Assembly: GCA_900555015.1 (NCBI GenBank) | Contig: USJL01000008.1 | Location: forward strand, 1 to 64,000 | DNA: 64,000 nucleotides | Origin: an uncultured Oscillospiraceae bacterium | GTDB lineage: Bacteria > Bacillota > Clostridia > Oscillospirales > Acutalibacteraceae | Reading direction: 5' to 3' | In this document: positions 35,586-43,800 of the stretch, in pieces | Layout: each line of letters starts with the position of its first letter | How positions within the stretch are numbered: position 1 is the stretch's first letter | The notes under the pieces: model-generated | Database searches by the model: none | Seen by the model: the letters and a program-made list of their open reading frames with translations, nothing else | What the model was told of the DNA's origin: nothing | Program-made: the position numbers and the translations under genes

Positions 35586-35690
35586 CATTTGTTCCGTTGC
35601 TTCCTTGCAACGAGTTAAATGAATTGCATTATGCATTTAAGTGGATGGTCCTCTTTCAATTATTTGTTATGAACATCTATAAATTAAAAA
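35586..35690 (+). ncRNA. Ribosomal protein L19 leader RNA
   Basis: The 5' leader of rplS can close through TGTTC (35590-35594) and GAACA (35671-35675). Inside are a GTTGC-TTCCTT-GCAAC hairpin followed by GAGTTAA and a conserved-looking GGATGGTCC segment before TTCAATTA. This matches, from memory, the L19 leader of Firmicutes, thought to let L19 control its own synthesis. A covariance-model search would settle it. Confidence 0.72.
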
Positions 35691-35703
35691 GGAGGAAATT
35701 TTA

Positions 35704-36045
35704 ATGGACGCATTAAAGATTATCGAAGCATCCAGCATGAAAAAAGAACTTCCGGAATTTTCAGTAGGTGATACTGTAAGAGTCGGCGTTCGTATTCGTG
35801 AAGGTAAAAACGAAAGAGTTCAAATGTTTGAAGGAACAGTAATCGCAATCAAAGGCTCCGGCATTTCAAAAACTTTCACTGTTCGTCGTTTATCATACGG
35901 CGTTGGTATCGAAAGAGTTTTCCCAATGCATTCAGCTAATGTTGATTCGGTTAAAGTTATTCGTAAAGGTAAAGTTCGTCGTGCTAAACTTTACTACCTC
36001 AGAGACAGAGTTGGTAAAGCAGCAAAAGTTAAGGAAGACATTTAA
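35704..36045 (+). CDS. rplS: 50S ribosomal protein L19
   Basis: A 113-residue L19 at the 30S/50S interface. It has the conserved [34 protein letters not shown] and [10 protein letters not shown] blocks and the basic C-terminal region. AAGGAGG precedes the ATG. It has its own promoter, leader and terminator, so it is regulated as a single gene. Confidence 0.97.
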   Translation: MDALKIIEASSMKKELPEFSVGDTVRVGVRIREGKNERVQMFEGTVIAIKGSGISKTFTVRRLSYGVGIERVFPMHSANVDSVKVIRKGKVRRAKLYYLRDRVGKAAKVKEDI

Positions 36046-36054
36046 CTTGAATTT

Positions 36055-36088
36055 ACAACCGTCTTTTTTAAGACGGTTGTTTTTTTTA
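36055..36088 (+). terminator. Terminator after rplS
   Basis: ACAACCGTCTT-TTTT-AAGACGGTTGT is followed by T8. Confidence 0.92.
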
Positions 36089-36133
36089 TGTTTTTTTGTT
36101 ATTATAATAATATTAAGTTGCGGAGGTGTGCGC

Positions 36134-37000
36134 ATGCCTGATTTTCAAAAGCAATATGTTCAGTGGTTTCCGGGCCATATGGCAAAAACAAGGCGCCTTA
36201 TAAAGGAAAGCTTAAATTTAGTTGACGGCGTTATTGAAATTGTTGATGCCAGAATTCCGGAATCAAGTTCTAATCCGGAATTAAGCGAAATTATTAAGAA
36301 AAAGCCAAAAATAATTCTTTTAAACAAATGCGATGTTGCAGATGAAAACGCAACTAAAATGTGGATAAATTATTATAAATCAAAAGGAATTTATGCTCTT
36401 GCCGTAGATTGCAGAACAGGCAAGGGATTAAATCAATTTATTCCTACTTGCAAAAAAGCTTTAAAAGATGTTATTAACAAAAATGAAGCCCGTGGAATGG
36501 CAGGTAAATCGTTAAGGTTTATGGTTGTCGGAATACCAAACACAGGTAAATCATCGTTTATAAATCGAATGGCAGGAAAGAATAAAGCCGTTGTTGCAGA
36601 CAGGGCCGGAGTTACAAGAAATAATCAATGGTTTAATGTAGGAAACGGCATCGAACTTTTAGATACTCCCGGCGTTTTATGGCCGAAATTTGAAGACCCG
36701 TCTGTTGGAGACAAACTTGCGTTTATTGGTTCGGTTAAAGATGAAGTTACAGATTTGGAAAGTTTATCTTGCAGATTATTGAATGTTTTAAAAACAACAA
36801 ATCCCCAAATGATTGAAAACAGATATAAAATATCAGATTTTGAAAATCTGGAAGGTTGGGAAATTTTAGAATTAATTGGAAAAAAACGTGGCTTTTTAAT
36901 AAAAGGTGGAGAAATCAATTATGAACGTGCCGCCGCGATAGTTTGTGATGAATTCAGAGGAGGAAAACTTGGCAGAATCAGCCTTGAATTACCGGAATAA
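36134..37000 (+). CDS. rbgA: Ribosome biogenesis GTPase RbgA (YlqF)
   Basis: A 288-residue circularly permuted GTPase needed for late 50S assembly. The motif order is G4 first (LLNKCDVAD), then G1 GIPNTGKSSF, and G3 DTPGVLWP, as expected for the permuted family. The N terminus VQWFPGHMAKTRR is diagnostic. The ATG at 36134 follows CGGAGG by seven bases; the longer frame reading back into rplS is spurious. It overlaps rnhB by one base (TAATG). Confidence 0.95.
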   Translation: MPDFQKQYVQWFPGHMAKTRRLIKESLNLVDGVIEIVDARIPESSSNPELSEIIKKKPKIILLNKCDVADENATKMWINYYKSKGIYALAVDCRTGKGLNQFIPTCKKALKDVINKNEARGMAGKSLRFMVVGIPNTGKSSFINRMAGKNKAVVADRAGVTRNNQWFNVGNGIELLDTPGVLWPKFEDPSVGDKLAFIGSVKDEVTDLESLSCRLLNVLKTTNPQMIENRYKISDFENLEGWEILELIGKKRGFLIKGGEINYERAAAIVCDEFRGGKLGRISLELPE

Positions 37001-37602
37001 TGGATTGGTTATTATATGAAAATGAAATGATAAATAAAGGTTACGATATAATTTGCGGCGTTGATGAAGCCGGTAGGGGACCGCTTGCCGGACCTGTTTA
37101 TGCTGCCGCTGTTATATTGCCGAAAGGACATATAATTGAAGGTGTTAACGACTCAAAAAAGATATCGGAAAAAAAGCGAGAGTATCTTTACGATAAGATT
37201 ATTGACGAATGTATTTGTTATTCAATAGCATCTGCAAATGAAAAAGAAATAGACGAAATCAATATATTACAGGCAACATTTCTTGCTATGAAGCGTGCTG
37301 TTGACGGATTGAAAATACAACCGCAAATCGCTTTAATTGACGGAAATCAAAAACCGCCGCTTGATATTGATGCTTTAACTGTAGTTAAAGGAGATGCCAA
37401 ATCTGCGTCTATTGCCGCCGCATCTATATTAGCCAAAGTTTCGAGAGACAGATATATGATTGAAATGGCAAAAAAATATCCTGAATACCAATTTGAAAAG
37501 CACAAAGGATACGGCACGAAATTACATTACGAAATGATTAACGAACACGGTATCTGCGATATTCACAGAAAAACTTTTTTAAAAAAGGTACTAAACAAAT
37601 GA
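37000..37602 (+). CDS. rnhB: Ribonuclease HII
   Basis: A 200-residue RNase H2 that removes single ribonucleotides and RNA from DNA. Catalytic residues lie in ICGVDEAGRGPLAGPVYAA (Asp-Glu), ALIDGNQ (Asp) and VVKGDAKSASIAAASI (Asp). It is coupled to rbgA at the start and to yraN by an ATGA overlap at the end, giving the common rbgA-rnhB-yraN order. Confidence 0.96.
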   Translation: MDWLLYENEMINKGYDIICGVDEAGRGPLAGPVYAAAVILPKGHIIEGVNDSKKISEKKREYLYDKIIDECICYSIASANEKEIDEINILQATFLAMKRAVDGLKIQPQIALIDGNQKPPLDIDALTVVKGDAKSASIAAASILAKVSRDRYMIEMAKKYPEYQFEKHKGYGTKLHYEMINEHGICDIHRKTFLKKVLNK

Positions 37603-37952
37603 ATTCATTGGGCAAACTTGCTGAATTAAAAGCTTGTGATTACCTTGAAAAAAGGCATTACAAACTTTTAAGCGCCAATTATCGGTCAAGATTCGGTGAA
37701 ATAGATTTAATTATGAAAAAAGGCAAATATATCTGTTTTATCGAAGTAAAAATGCGAAACGAAAAATCAATTGCTTCGCCAAAGGAGTTTGTTACTCAAA
37801 GCAAACAAAACAAAATTGTAAAAACTGCACAGTGCTATTTAATGTCTAATAACACAAAATTACAGCCAAGATTTGACGTTGTAGAGGTTTTTTGCGAAAA
37901 TAACGTGATAAAATCAATAAAACACCTTGAAAATGCCTTTCAGTTATATTAA
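37599..37952 (+). CDS. YraN family (UPF0102) endonuclease-like protein
   Basis: A 117-residue protein of restriction-endonuclease-like fold. The N-terminal GKLAELKACDYLE and the FGEIDLIMKK ... ICFIEVKMR block supply the D...E-x-K active-site pattern. Its cellular role is not established. It overlaps rnhB by four bases. Confidence 0.9.
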   Translation: MNSLGKLAELKACDYLEKRHYKLLSANYRSRFGEIDLIMKKGKYICFIEVKMRNEKSIASPKEFVTQSKQNKIVKTAQCYLMSNNTKLQPRFDVVEVFCENNVIKSIKHLENAFQLY

Positions 37953-37986
37953 AATGTTACAGTATAAATTATAGGAGAGTGAGATT

Positions 37987-39483
37987 ATGCTTTACACATC
38001 AACTCGAGATAAATCAATAAAGGTAACCGCAGCGCAAGCTATTGCACAGGGAATAAGCGAAGAAGGCGGCCTTTTTGTTCCTTGTGAATTACCAAAATTC
38101 ACTGTTGAACAAATAAGCAATATGGTTTCAATGTCTTACATTGATAGGGCAAAAACCATTTTAAAAGAATTTTTAACTGATTTTACGGAAGATGAAATTA
38201 ATTATTGCGTAGAAGGTGCATACAAGGAAGATAAGTTTTCTTCTAAAGCAGTTGCTCCTACCGTTAATATTAACAAAAATGAAAATATTCTTGAATTATG
38301 GCACGGTCCTACTTGTGCGTTTAAGGATATGGCACTTCAGCTTTTGCCTTATCTTATGACTGTTTCGGCAAAAAAGACGGCGGAAGGCAAAACAATAGTA
38401 ATTCTTGTTGCTACTTCCGGCGATACCGGTAAAGCCGCTCTTGAAGGATTTAAAGATGTGGATAAAACCAAAATCCTTGTTTTTTATCCTGTAGATGGCG
38501 TTTCACCTATGCAAAAGCTTCAAATGACCACTCAAGAAGGAAATAACGTTTCCGTTTGTGCAATTAACGGAAATTTTGACGATGCTCAAAGTGCTGTTAA
38601 ATCCATTTTTACAAACAGCGATATTAAAAATGAGCTTGCAAAGAAAAATATGATGTTTTCTTCTGCAAATTCAATCAACTGGGGTCGACTTGTGCCTCAA
38701 ATCGTTTATTACTTTTCAACTTATTGCGATATGATTTCTCTTGGTCAGATTAAAGCCGGAGATGAAATTAATGTTGTTGTTCCTACAGGTAATTTTGGTA
38801 ATATCCTTGCAGGTTACTACGCAAAACTTATGGGTGTTCCGATTAAAAAACTTGTTTGCGCTTCAAACTCAAACAATGTTTTAACAGATTTTCTTAAAAC
38901 AGGAACTTATAATAAAAACAGAGCATTTTACACAACAACTTCTCCAAGTATGGATATTCTTATTTCATCAAACCTTGAAAGACTGTTATATCACATGAGC
39001 GGGGAAGACGACAAACTTGTTTCTTCTTTAATGGCAGAACTTTCATCAAACGGAAAATATTCTGTTTCCGAAGAACTAATTAACAAGATTCAATCTGTAT
39101 TTGATGCAGGCTTTACTGCAGAAAAAGATGTTGATAAAACCATTAAAGAACATTTTGATAATTACAAATATCTTTGCGACACTCATACTGCTGTTGCAGT
39201 TAATGTGTATGAACAATATGTAAACTCAACAGGCGATGATATTCCAACAGTTATTGATTCAACAGCGTCACCTTACAAATTCTCAAAAAGTGTTCTTACA
39301 GCTGTATTAGACGGAAAAGAACCGGAACTTGATGAGTTTGACATGGTAGATGAACTTAATAAAGTTACAGGTGCGGATGTACCGAAGCCGCTTGCAAATT
39401 TAAAAAACAAAACTGTTAGATTTAATAATGTTTGCAACAAAGAAGATATGAGTAAAATGGTTTTCAGTTTACTTGATTTATAA
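37987..39483 (+). CDS. thrC: Threonine synthase
   Basis: A 498-residue PLP enzyme that turns O-phosphohomoserine into threonine. The cofactor lysine is in LWHGPTCAFKDMAL. VATSGDTGKAAL and VPTGNFGNILAGYYAKLMG bind the phosphate of PLP. The length and YTSTRDKSIKVTAAQAI start belong to the longer, fungal/Gram-negative-like type. AGGAGAGTG precedes the ATG. No hom or thrB is nearby, and no T-box was seen upstream. Confidence 0.94.
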   Translation: MLYTSTRDKSIKVTAAQAIAQGISEEGGLFVPCELPKFTVEQISNMVSMSYIDRAKTILKEFLTDFTEDEINYCVEGAYKEDKFSSKAVAPTVNINKNENILELWHGPTCAFKDMALQLLPYLMTVSAKKTAEGKTIVILVATSGDTGKAALEGFKDVDKTKILVFYPVDGVSPMQKLQMTTQEGNNVSVCAINGNFDDAQSAVKSIFTNSDIKNELAKKNMMFSSANSINWGRLVPQIVYYFSTYCDMISLGQIKAGDEINVVVPTGNFGNILAGYYAKLMGVPIKKLVCASNSNNVLTDFLKTGTYNKNRAFYTTTSPSMDILISSNLERLLYHMSGEDDKLVSSLMAELSSNGKYSVSEELINKIQSVFDAGFTAEKDVDKTIKEHFDNYKYLCDTHTAVAVNVYEQYVNSTGDDIPTVIDSTASPYKFSKSVLTAVLDGKEPELDEFDMVDELNKVTGADVPKPLANLKNKTVRFNNVCNKEDMSKMVFSLLDL

Positions 39484-39488
39484 AAATA

Positions 39489-39515
39489 AACGGCTCTGTT
39501 GTAACAGAGCCGTTT
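39489..39515. terminator. Bidirectional terminator between thrC and the DUF1540 gene
   Basis: AACGGCTCTGTT and AACAGAGCCGTT form a long stem with a very small loop. A run of Ts follows on each strand, so it serves both convergent genes. Confidence 0.87.
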
Positions 39516-39522
39516 TGTTGTT

Positions 39523-39690
39523 TTATTGGCAACTGCAATTTTCGTCGCACTTAAATGTTTCACACTTTGTTTCTGCTGTTTTTGTTGCTGAACTGTTACC
39601 TACCGTAATATGACCGGCTGTACAACAGTTTGCCATATCATGGTAAACACAATTCTTTACTTCGCAAGAGATTCCTTTAATTTCGTCCAT
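39523..39690 (-). CDS. Small Cys-rich DUF1540 protein
   Basis: A 55-residue protein, easily missed for its size. It starts MDEIKGISCEVKNCVYHD and contains eight cysteines: C9, C14, C22, C23, C43, C48, C52 and C54, with the pattern of DUF1540 proteins, which probably bind metal. The ATG at 39690 follows GGGAG by a normal distance, and the gene ends beside a shared terminator. Function is unknown. Confidence 0.85.
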   Translation of the reverse strand: MDEIKGISCEVKNCVYHDMANCCTAGHITVGNSSATKTAETKCETFKCDENCSCQ

Positions 39691-39770
39691 TTTGTTCACT
39701 CCCTTCTTTTATATCATTAGCGAAATGCTGTTTTTTATTCAAAGTAAAATTTTTTCTATTTGGTGATTAT

Positions 39771-40457
39771 ATGTCTTTATTTGCTATAGCAGACACTCAT
39801 TTATCGTTCGGAACAAATAAACCGATGGATACATTTGAGGGTTGGCAAAATTATACTGAAAAATTAAAAAAGAATTGGAATAAAGTTGTTGATTCAGATG
39901 ATGACGTAATAATTGCAGGCGATATAAGTTGGGCGATGAATTTTGAAGAATTAAAACCTGATTTTGATTTTATTGAAAATTTAAACGGCAATAAAATTAT
40001 ACTAAAGGGAAACCATGATTATTGGTGGAATACGCTGTCAAAAATGAATCGGTTTTTAGCAGATAATCAGTATAAAACAATTAAATTTTTACATAATAAT
40101 TCGTTTATTGCAGGGAATATATCTGTTTGCGGTTCAAGAGGCTGGATGTTTGAAAGTGATGATGAATTTGACGAAAAAGTTTTAAATCGTGAAGTTATGA
40201 GAATAAGAAGAAGTTTAGAATCGGCAACTTGCAATGAAAAATTTGTTTTTCTGCATTATCCCCCTGTTACAACTAATTCTGTTTGTAAAGAAATTATCGA
40301 TTTGTTAAAGGAATTCGGTATAAAAAAATGTTATTTTGGGCATCTTCACGGAGAAGCGGCAAAATATGTTAAAGAGGGAAATATTGAAGAAATTGACTTT
40401 AAATTGATTTCGTGCGACAGATTAAATTTTGCACCCTATTTAATTAATAAATATTAA
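39771..40457 (+). CDS. Calcineurin-like metallophosphoesterase
   Basis: A 228-residue predicted phosphohydrolase with a full metal site: IADTH, AGDISW, KGNHDYWW, FLHYPP and FGHLHGE. It has no signal peptide, so it is cytosolic. The substrate is unknown; the ISWAMNFEEL segment places it in a bacterial subgroup often called serine/threonine phosphatase-like without proof. GGTGA precedes the ATG. Confidence 0.85.
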   Translation: MSLFAIADTHLSFGTNKPMDTFEGWQNYTEKLKKNWNKVVDSDDDVIIAGDISWAMNFEELKPDFDFIENLNGNKIILKGNHDYWWNTLSKMNRFLADNQYKTIKFLHNNSFIAGNISVCGSRGWMFESDDEFDEKVLNREVMRIRRSLESATCNEKFVFLHYPPVTTNSVCKEIIDLLKEFGIKKCYFGHLHGEAAKYVKEGNIEEIDFKLISCDRLNFAPYLINKY

Positions 40458-40458
40458 C

Positions 40459-40487
40459 TTGAAAAAGTTATATGTATATGTTATAAT
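40459..40487 (+). promoter_or_regulatory. Sigma-A promoter for tig-clpP-clpX
   Basis: TTGAAA, a 17-bp spacer and TATAAT lie 42 bp before the tig ATG. No CtsR-type operator was recognised. Confidence 0.8.
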
Positions 40488-40529
40488 GCCTATTCGGTGA
40501 TTAATAAAAAATTTTAAGGAGGTCATATT

Positions 40530-41810
40530 ATGGCACTTAAATCATCTAATAAAGTAGATACAAATACTTACGAAATTGAAGTAACCGTTGACAGCGAAAC
40601 TTTCAACGACGCTTGTAAAAAAGCTTATTTAAAAGGCAGAAAAGACATTCAGATTCCCGGCTTTAGAAAAGGTAAAGCAACTCAGGGAATGATTGAAAAA
40701 ATGTACGGTGAAGGCGCTTTCTTTGAAGAAGCTCTTGACATTGTATATCCCGATGCTGTTTCTTCAGCTATTGAAGAAGCAGAACTTAAGGTTGTTGACG
40801 CTCCGTTTGACCTTGAAATTCCTGTAATGAGCAAAGCCGAAGGTGTAGAAATGAAAATGAAAGTTACTACATACCCGGAAGTTAAGCTTGGTAAGTACAA
40901 AGAGTTGGAAGCTACAAAACTTTCTACAGAAGCTACAGATGAAGATGTAGAAAACGAACTTAAGCAAATGCAAGAAAGAAATTCTCGCCTTATTGATGTA
41001 ACCGATAGGGCTGCAAAAATGGGTGATACTGCAACTATTGATTTTGAAGGATTTACAGACGGTGTTGCATTTGACGGCGGCAAAGGTGAAAATTATCCTC
41101 TTGAACTCGGTTCGGGTTCATTTATTCCGGGCTTCGAAGAACAAGTTGCAGGTCATAAGGTAGATGAAGAATTTGATGTTAATGTAACATTCCCGGAAGA
41201 ATATGCAGAAGAACTTGCAGGCAAAGAAGCAGTATTTAAATGCAAAATTCATGAAATCAAATCAAAGGAATTGCCGGAGCTTGATGATGAATTTGCAAAG
41301 GATGTTTCTGAATTTGATACTCTTGACGAAGTTAAAGAAGATCTTAAAAAGCAAATCAGCGAGAAAAAAGAAAATGACGCTAAATATGACCTTGAAAACC
41401 AACTTTTAGAACAAGTTGTTGAAGGTATGGAAGCAGAAATTCCAGAATGTATGTTTGCAAAAAGAACTGATGAAATGATTCAAGATTATGCATACAGACT
41501 TCAAATGCAAGGTCTTGACCTTGAAACATATCTTAAATATATGGGTCAGGATATGGATGCATTTAAGGCTTCATTTAAAGACGGTGCAGAAAAGCAAGTT
41601 AAGGTTTCAATCGCACTTGCAGCTATTATTGATGCAGAAAATATTGAAGTAACCGATGAAGAAATTGACGCTGAAGCAGCTAAAATCGGCGAACAATACG
41701 GAATGGATGCAGAACAAGTTAAAAAGGCTGTTCCTGCAGAACAATTAGTTGAAGATATTAAGCGTAACAAGGCTGTTGATTTAATTGTTGAATCTGCAGT
41801 TATTAAATAA
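40530..41810 (+). CDS. tig: Trigger factor
   Basis: A 426-residue ribosome-bound chaperone and prolyl isomerase. The ribosome-binding signature is [19 protein letters not shown] at about residue 43; the FKBP-type PPIase domain begins near [11 protein letters not shown] (about 165) with [12 protein letters not shown]; the remainder is the helical chaperone domain. AAGGAGG precedes the ATG. It heads the tig-clpP-clpX run. Confidence 0.96.
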   Translation: MALKSSNKVDTNTYEIEVTVDSETFNDACKKAYLKGRKDIQIPGFRKGKATQGMIEKMYGEGAFFEEALDIVYPDAVSSAIEEAELKVVDAPFDLEIPVMSKAEGVEMKMKVTTYPEVKLGKYKELEATKLSTEATDEDVENELKQMQERNSRLIDVTDRAAKMGDTATIDFEGFTDGVAFDGGKGENYPLELGSGSFIPGFEEQVAGHKVDEEFDVNVTFPEEYAEELAGKEAVFKCKIHEIKSKELPELDDEFAKDVSEFDTLDEVKEDLKKQISEKKENDAKYDLENQLLEQVVEGMEAEIPECMFAKRTDEMIQDYAYRLQMQGLDLETYLKYMGQDMDAFKASFKDGAEKQVKVSIALAAIIDAENIEVTDEEIDAEAAKIGEQYGMDAEQVKKAVPAEQLVEDIKRNKAVDLIVESAVIK

Positions 41811-41836
41811 TTATTTTATTAAAAGGTAGTGATTTT

Positions 41837-42418
41837 ATGGCATTAGTACCATATGTTCTTGAACAAACCGGCAACGGCGAACGTTCAATGGATATTTTTT
41901 CAAGACTCTTAAACGACAGAATTATTGTTCTTTCAGATGAAGTTAATTCTCAAACAGCTTCTTTAGTTGTGGCACAGTTGCTTTTTCTTGAAAGCCAAGA
42001 CAGTGAAAAAGACATTAGTCTTTACATCAATTCACCGGGTGGTTCTGTAACAGACGGTATGGCAATTTACGATACAATGCAGTACATTAAATGTGATGTA
42101 TCAACAATATGCATCGGTATGGCAGCATCTATGGGTGCGTTCTTACTTTCAAGCGGTGCAAAAGGCAAAAGAATTTGCCTTCCTAATGCAGAAGTAATGA
42201 TTCATCAACCGTTAGGTCAAACAAAGGGTCAGGCAACAGAAATTGAAATTGCTGCAAAACATATTTTGAAAACAAAAGAAAAATTAAATCAAATTCTTGC
42301 AAACAACTGCGGAAAAACAGTTGAAGAACTTGCAAAAGACACAGACAGAGATAATTGGCTTTCAGCACAAGAAGCACTTGAATACGGCCTTGTTGATAAG
42401 GTTATTGACAAAAGATAA
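41837..42418 (+). CDS. clpP: ATP-dependent Clp protease proteolytic subunit
   Basis: The 193-residue serine protease subunit that forms the 14-mer chamber used by ClpX. The catalytic serine is S98 in [11 protein letters not shown] and the histidine H123 in MIHQPLGQ. The hydrophobic [20 protein letters not shown] block forms the oxyanion region. AAAGGTAG lies before the ATG. It is part of the tig-clpP-clpX run. Confidence 0.97.
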   Translation: MALVPYVLEQTGNGERSMDIFSRLLNDRIIVLSDEVNSQTASLVVAQLLFLESQDSEKDISLYINSPGGSVTDGMAIYDTMQYIKCDVSTICIGMAASMGAFLLSSGAKGKRICLPNAEVMIHQPLGQTKGQATEIEIAAKHILKTKEKLNQILANNCGKTVEELAKDTDRDNWLSAQEALEYGLVDKVIDKR

Positions 42419-42436
42419 TAATTCGGAGTTGTAACT

Positions 42437-43720
42437 ATGGCACGAGATGAAGGAAGAAATCATATTGCAAGATGTTCGTTTTGCGGAAAATCCGAATCTA
42501 TGGTTCACAAGTTAATAGAGGGTCCGGGCGTTTTTATTTGCGACGAATGTATAAGTCTTTGCAATAATCTTATTGCCGATTCATCAAGAGGTACAAAACC
42601 GTCAGGTAACAATGAAAAAGACGTTGTTCTTCCTACACCGGAAGAAATCAAGGCAAAACTTGATGAATACGTAATCGGTCAGGATAAAGCAAAAATTGCT
42701 TTATCCGTGGCTGTTTATAATCATTATAAACGTATTTATTCAAATACAAACAATGATGTTGAACTTCAAAAAAGTAACATTTTGCTTTTAGGTCCAACCG
42801 GTGTAGGCAAAACTATGCTTGCACAAACTCTTGCCAAAATATTAAACGTACCTTTTGCAATTGCTGATGCTACAACATTAACTGAAGCAGGCTATGTTGG
42901 CGAAGATGTTGAAAACATTCTTTTAAGATTAATTCAAGCTGCCGATTTTGATGTTGAAAAGGCACAAAAAGGCATTATTTATGTTGATGAAATTGATAAA
43001 ATTTCACGTAAGTCCGAAAACCGTTCAATTACAAGAGATGTAAGCGGTGAAGGCGTTCAGCAAGCGTTATTAAAAATTTTGGAAGGCACTGTTTCAAACG
43101 TTCCTCCGGGAGGCGGCAGAAAACATCCTCAACAAGAGTTTATTCAAATTGATACATCTAATATTTTATTTATTTGCGGCGGCGCATTTGACGGAATAGA
43201 TAAAATCATTGAAAAACGCATTGGTTCTAAATCAATGGGCTTTGGTGCCGATATTGAAACTGAAAAATTAGATGAAAATCAAATTTTAAAAAAAGCAGTT
43301 CAACACGACCTTGTTAAGTACGGACTTATTCCTGAACTTATAGGTCGTATTCCGGTTATTACAGTTCTTGATAATCTTGATAAAGACGCATTGGTTAAAA
43401 TAATGACTGAGCCTAAAAACTCAATTGTTAAGCAATATAAAAAATTGTTTGAATTTGACGATGTTGAACTTGAGTTTAAAAAAGAAGCATTAGAGGCAGT
43501 AGCGGATATAACTCTTGAGAGAAAAACCGGGGCACGTGGATTAAGAAGTGTTCTTGAAGGTGTTTTAACAGATTTAATGTATAAAATTCCCAGCGACCCA
43601 ACTGTTGAAAAGGTAATAATTACCGAAGATACGGTAAAATTCGGTAAAGAGCCTATAATTTTAAAAAATCCGTCAAAAGAAAAGAAAGTATTAACTTCCT
43701 CTTCTATTAAAAACGCATAA
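42437..43720 (+). CDS. clpX: ATP-dependent Clp protease ATPase subunit ClpX
   Basis: A 427-residue AAA+ unfoldase. The N-terminal zinc domain has C13, C16, C35 and C38; Walker A is GPTGVGKT, Walker [11 protein letters not shown], and a pore loop lies near [10 protein letters not shown]. It feeds substrates to ClpP encoded just before it. It ends at a terminator, which separates it from lon. Confidence 0.97.
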   Translation: MARDEGRNHIARCSFCGKSESMVHKLIEGPGVFICDECISLCNNLIADSSRGTKPSGNNEKDVVLPTPEEIKAKLDEYVIGQDKAKIALSVAVYNHYKRIYSNTNNDVELQKSNILLLGPTGVGKTMLAQTLAKILNVPFAIADATTLTEAGYVGEDVENILLRLIQAADFDVEKAQKGIIYVDEIDKISRKSENRSITRDVSGEGVQQALLKILEGTVSNVPPGGGRKHPQQEFIQIDTSNILFICGGAFDGIDKIIEKRIGSKSMGFGADIETEKLDENQILKKAVQHDLVKYGLIPELIGRIPVITVLDNLDKDALVKIMTEPKNSIVKQYKKLFEFDDVELEFKKEALEAVADITLERKTGARGLRSVLEGVLTDLMYKIPSDPTVEKVIITEDTVKFGKEPIILKNPSKEKKVLTSSSIKNA

Positions 43721-43730
43721 TTTATAATAA

Positions 43731-43757
43731 AAGGTAAGCAGTTGCTTGCCTTTTTAT
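43731..43757 (+). terminator. Terminator after clpX
   Basis: GGTAAGC pairs with GCTTGCC (one G-T pair) across loop AGTT and is followed by TTTTT. Confidence 0.82.
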
Positions 43758-43800
43758 TATTTTTATTATATAATATTTGCAACTTTGTTTAGGTGATGCT

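Noticed and set aside
37953-37986. T-box or other riboswitch before thrC
   Set aside because: The gap after yraN is only 34 bases and holds little beyond a ribosome binding site, too short for a T-box.
40682-41083. Minus-strand 133-residue open frame
   Set aside because: Shadow of the trigger factor gene, Ser-rich and without any recognisable domain.
43300-43782. Minus-strand 160-residue open frame
   Set aside because: Antisense to the 3' half of clpX; no motif and no signals.
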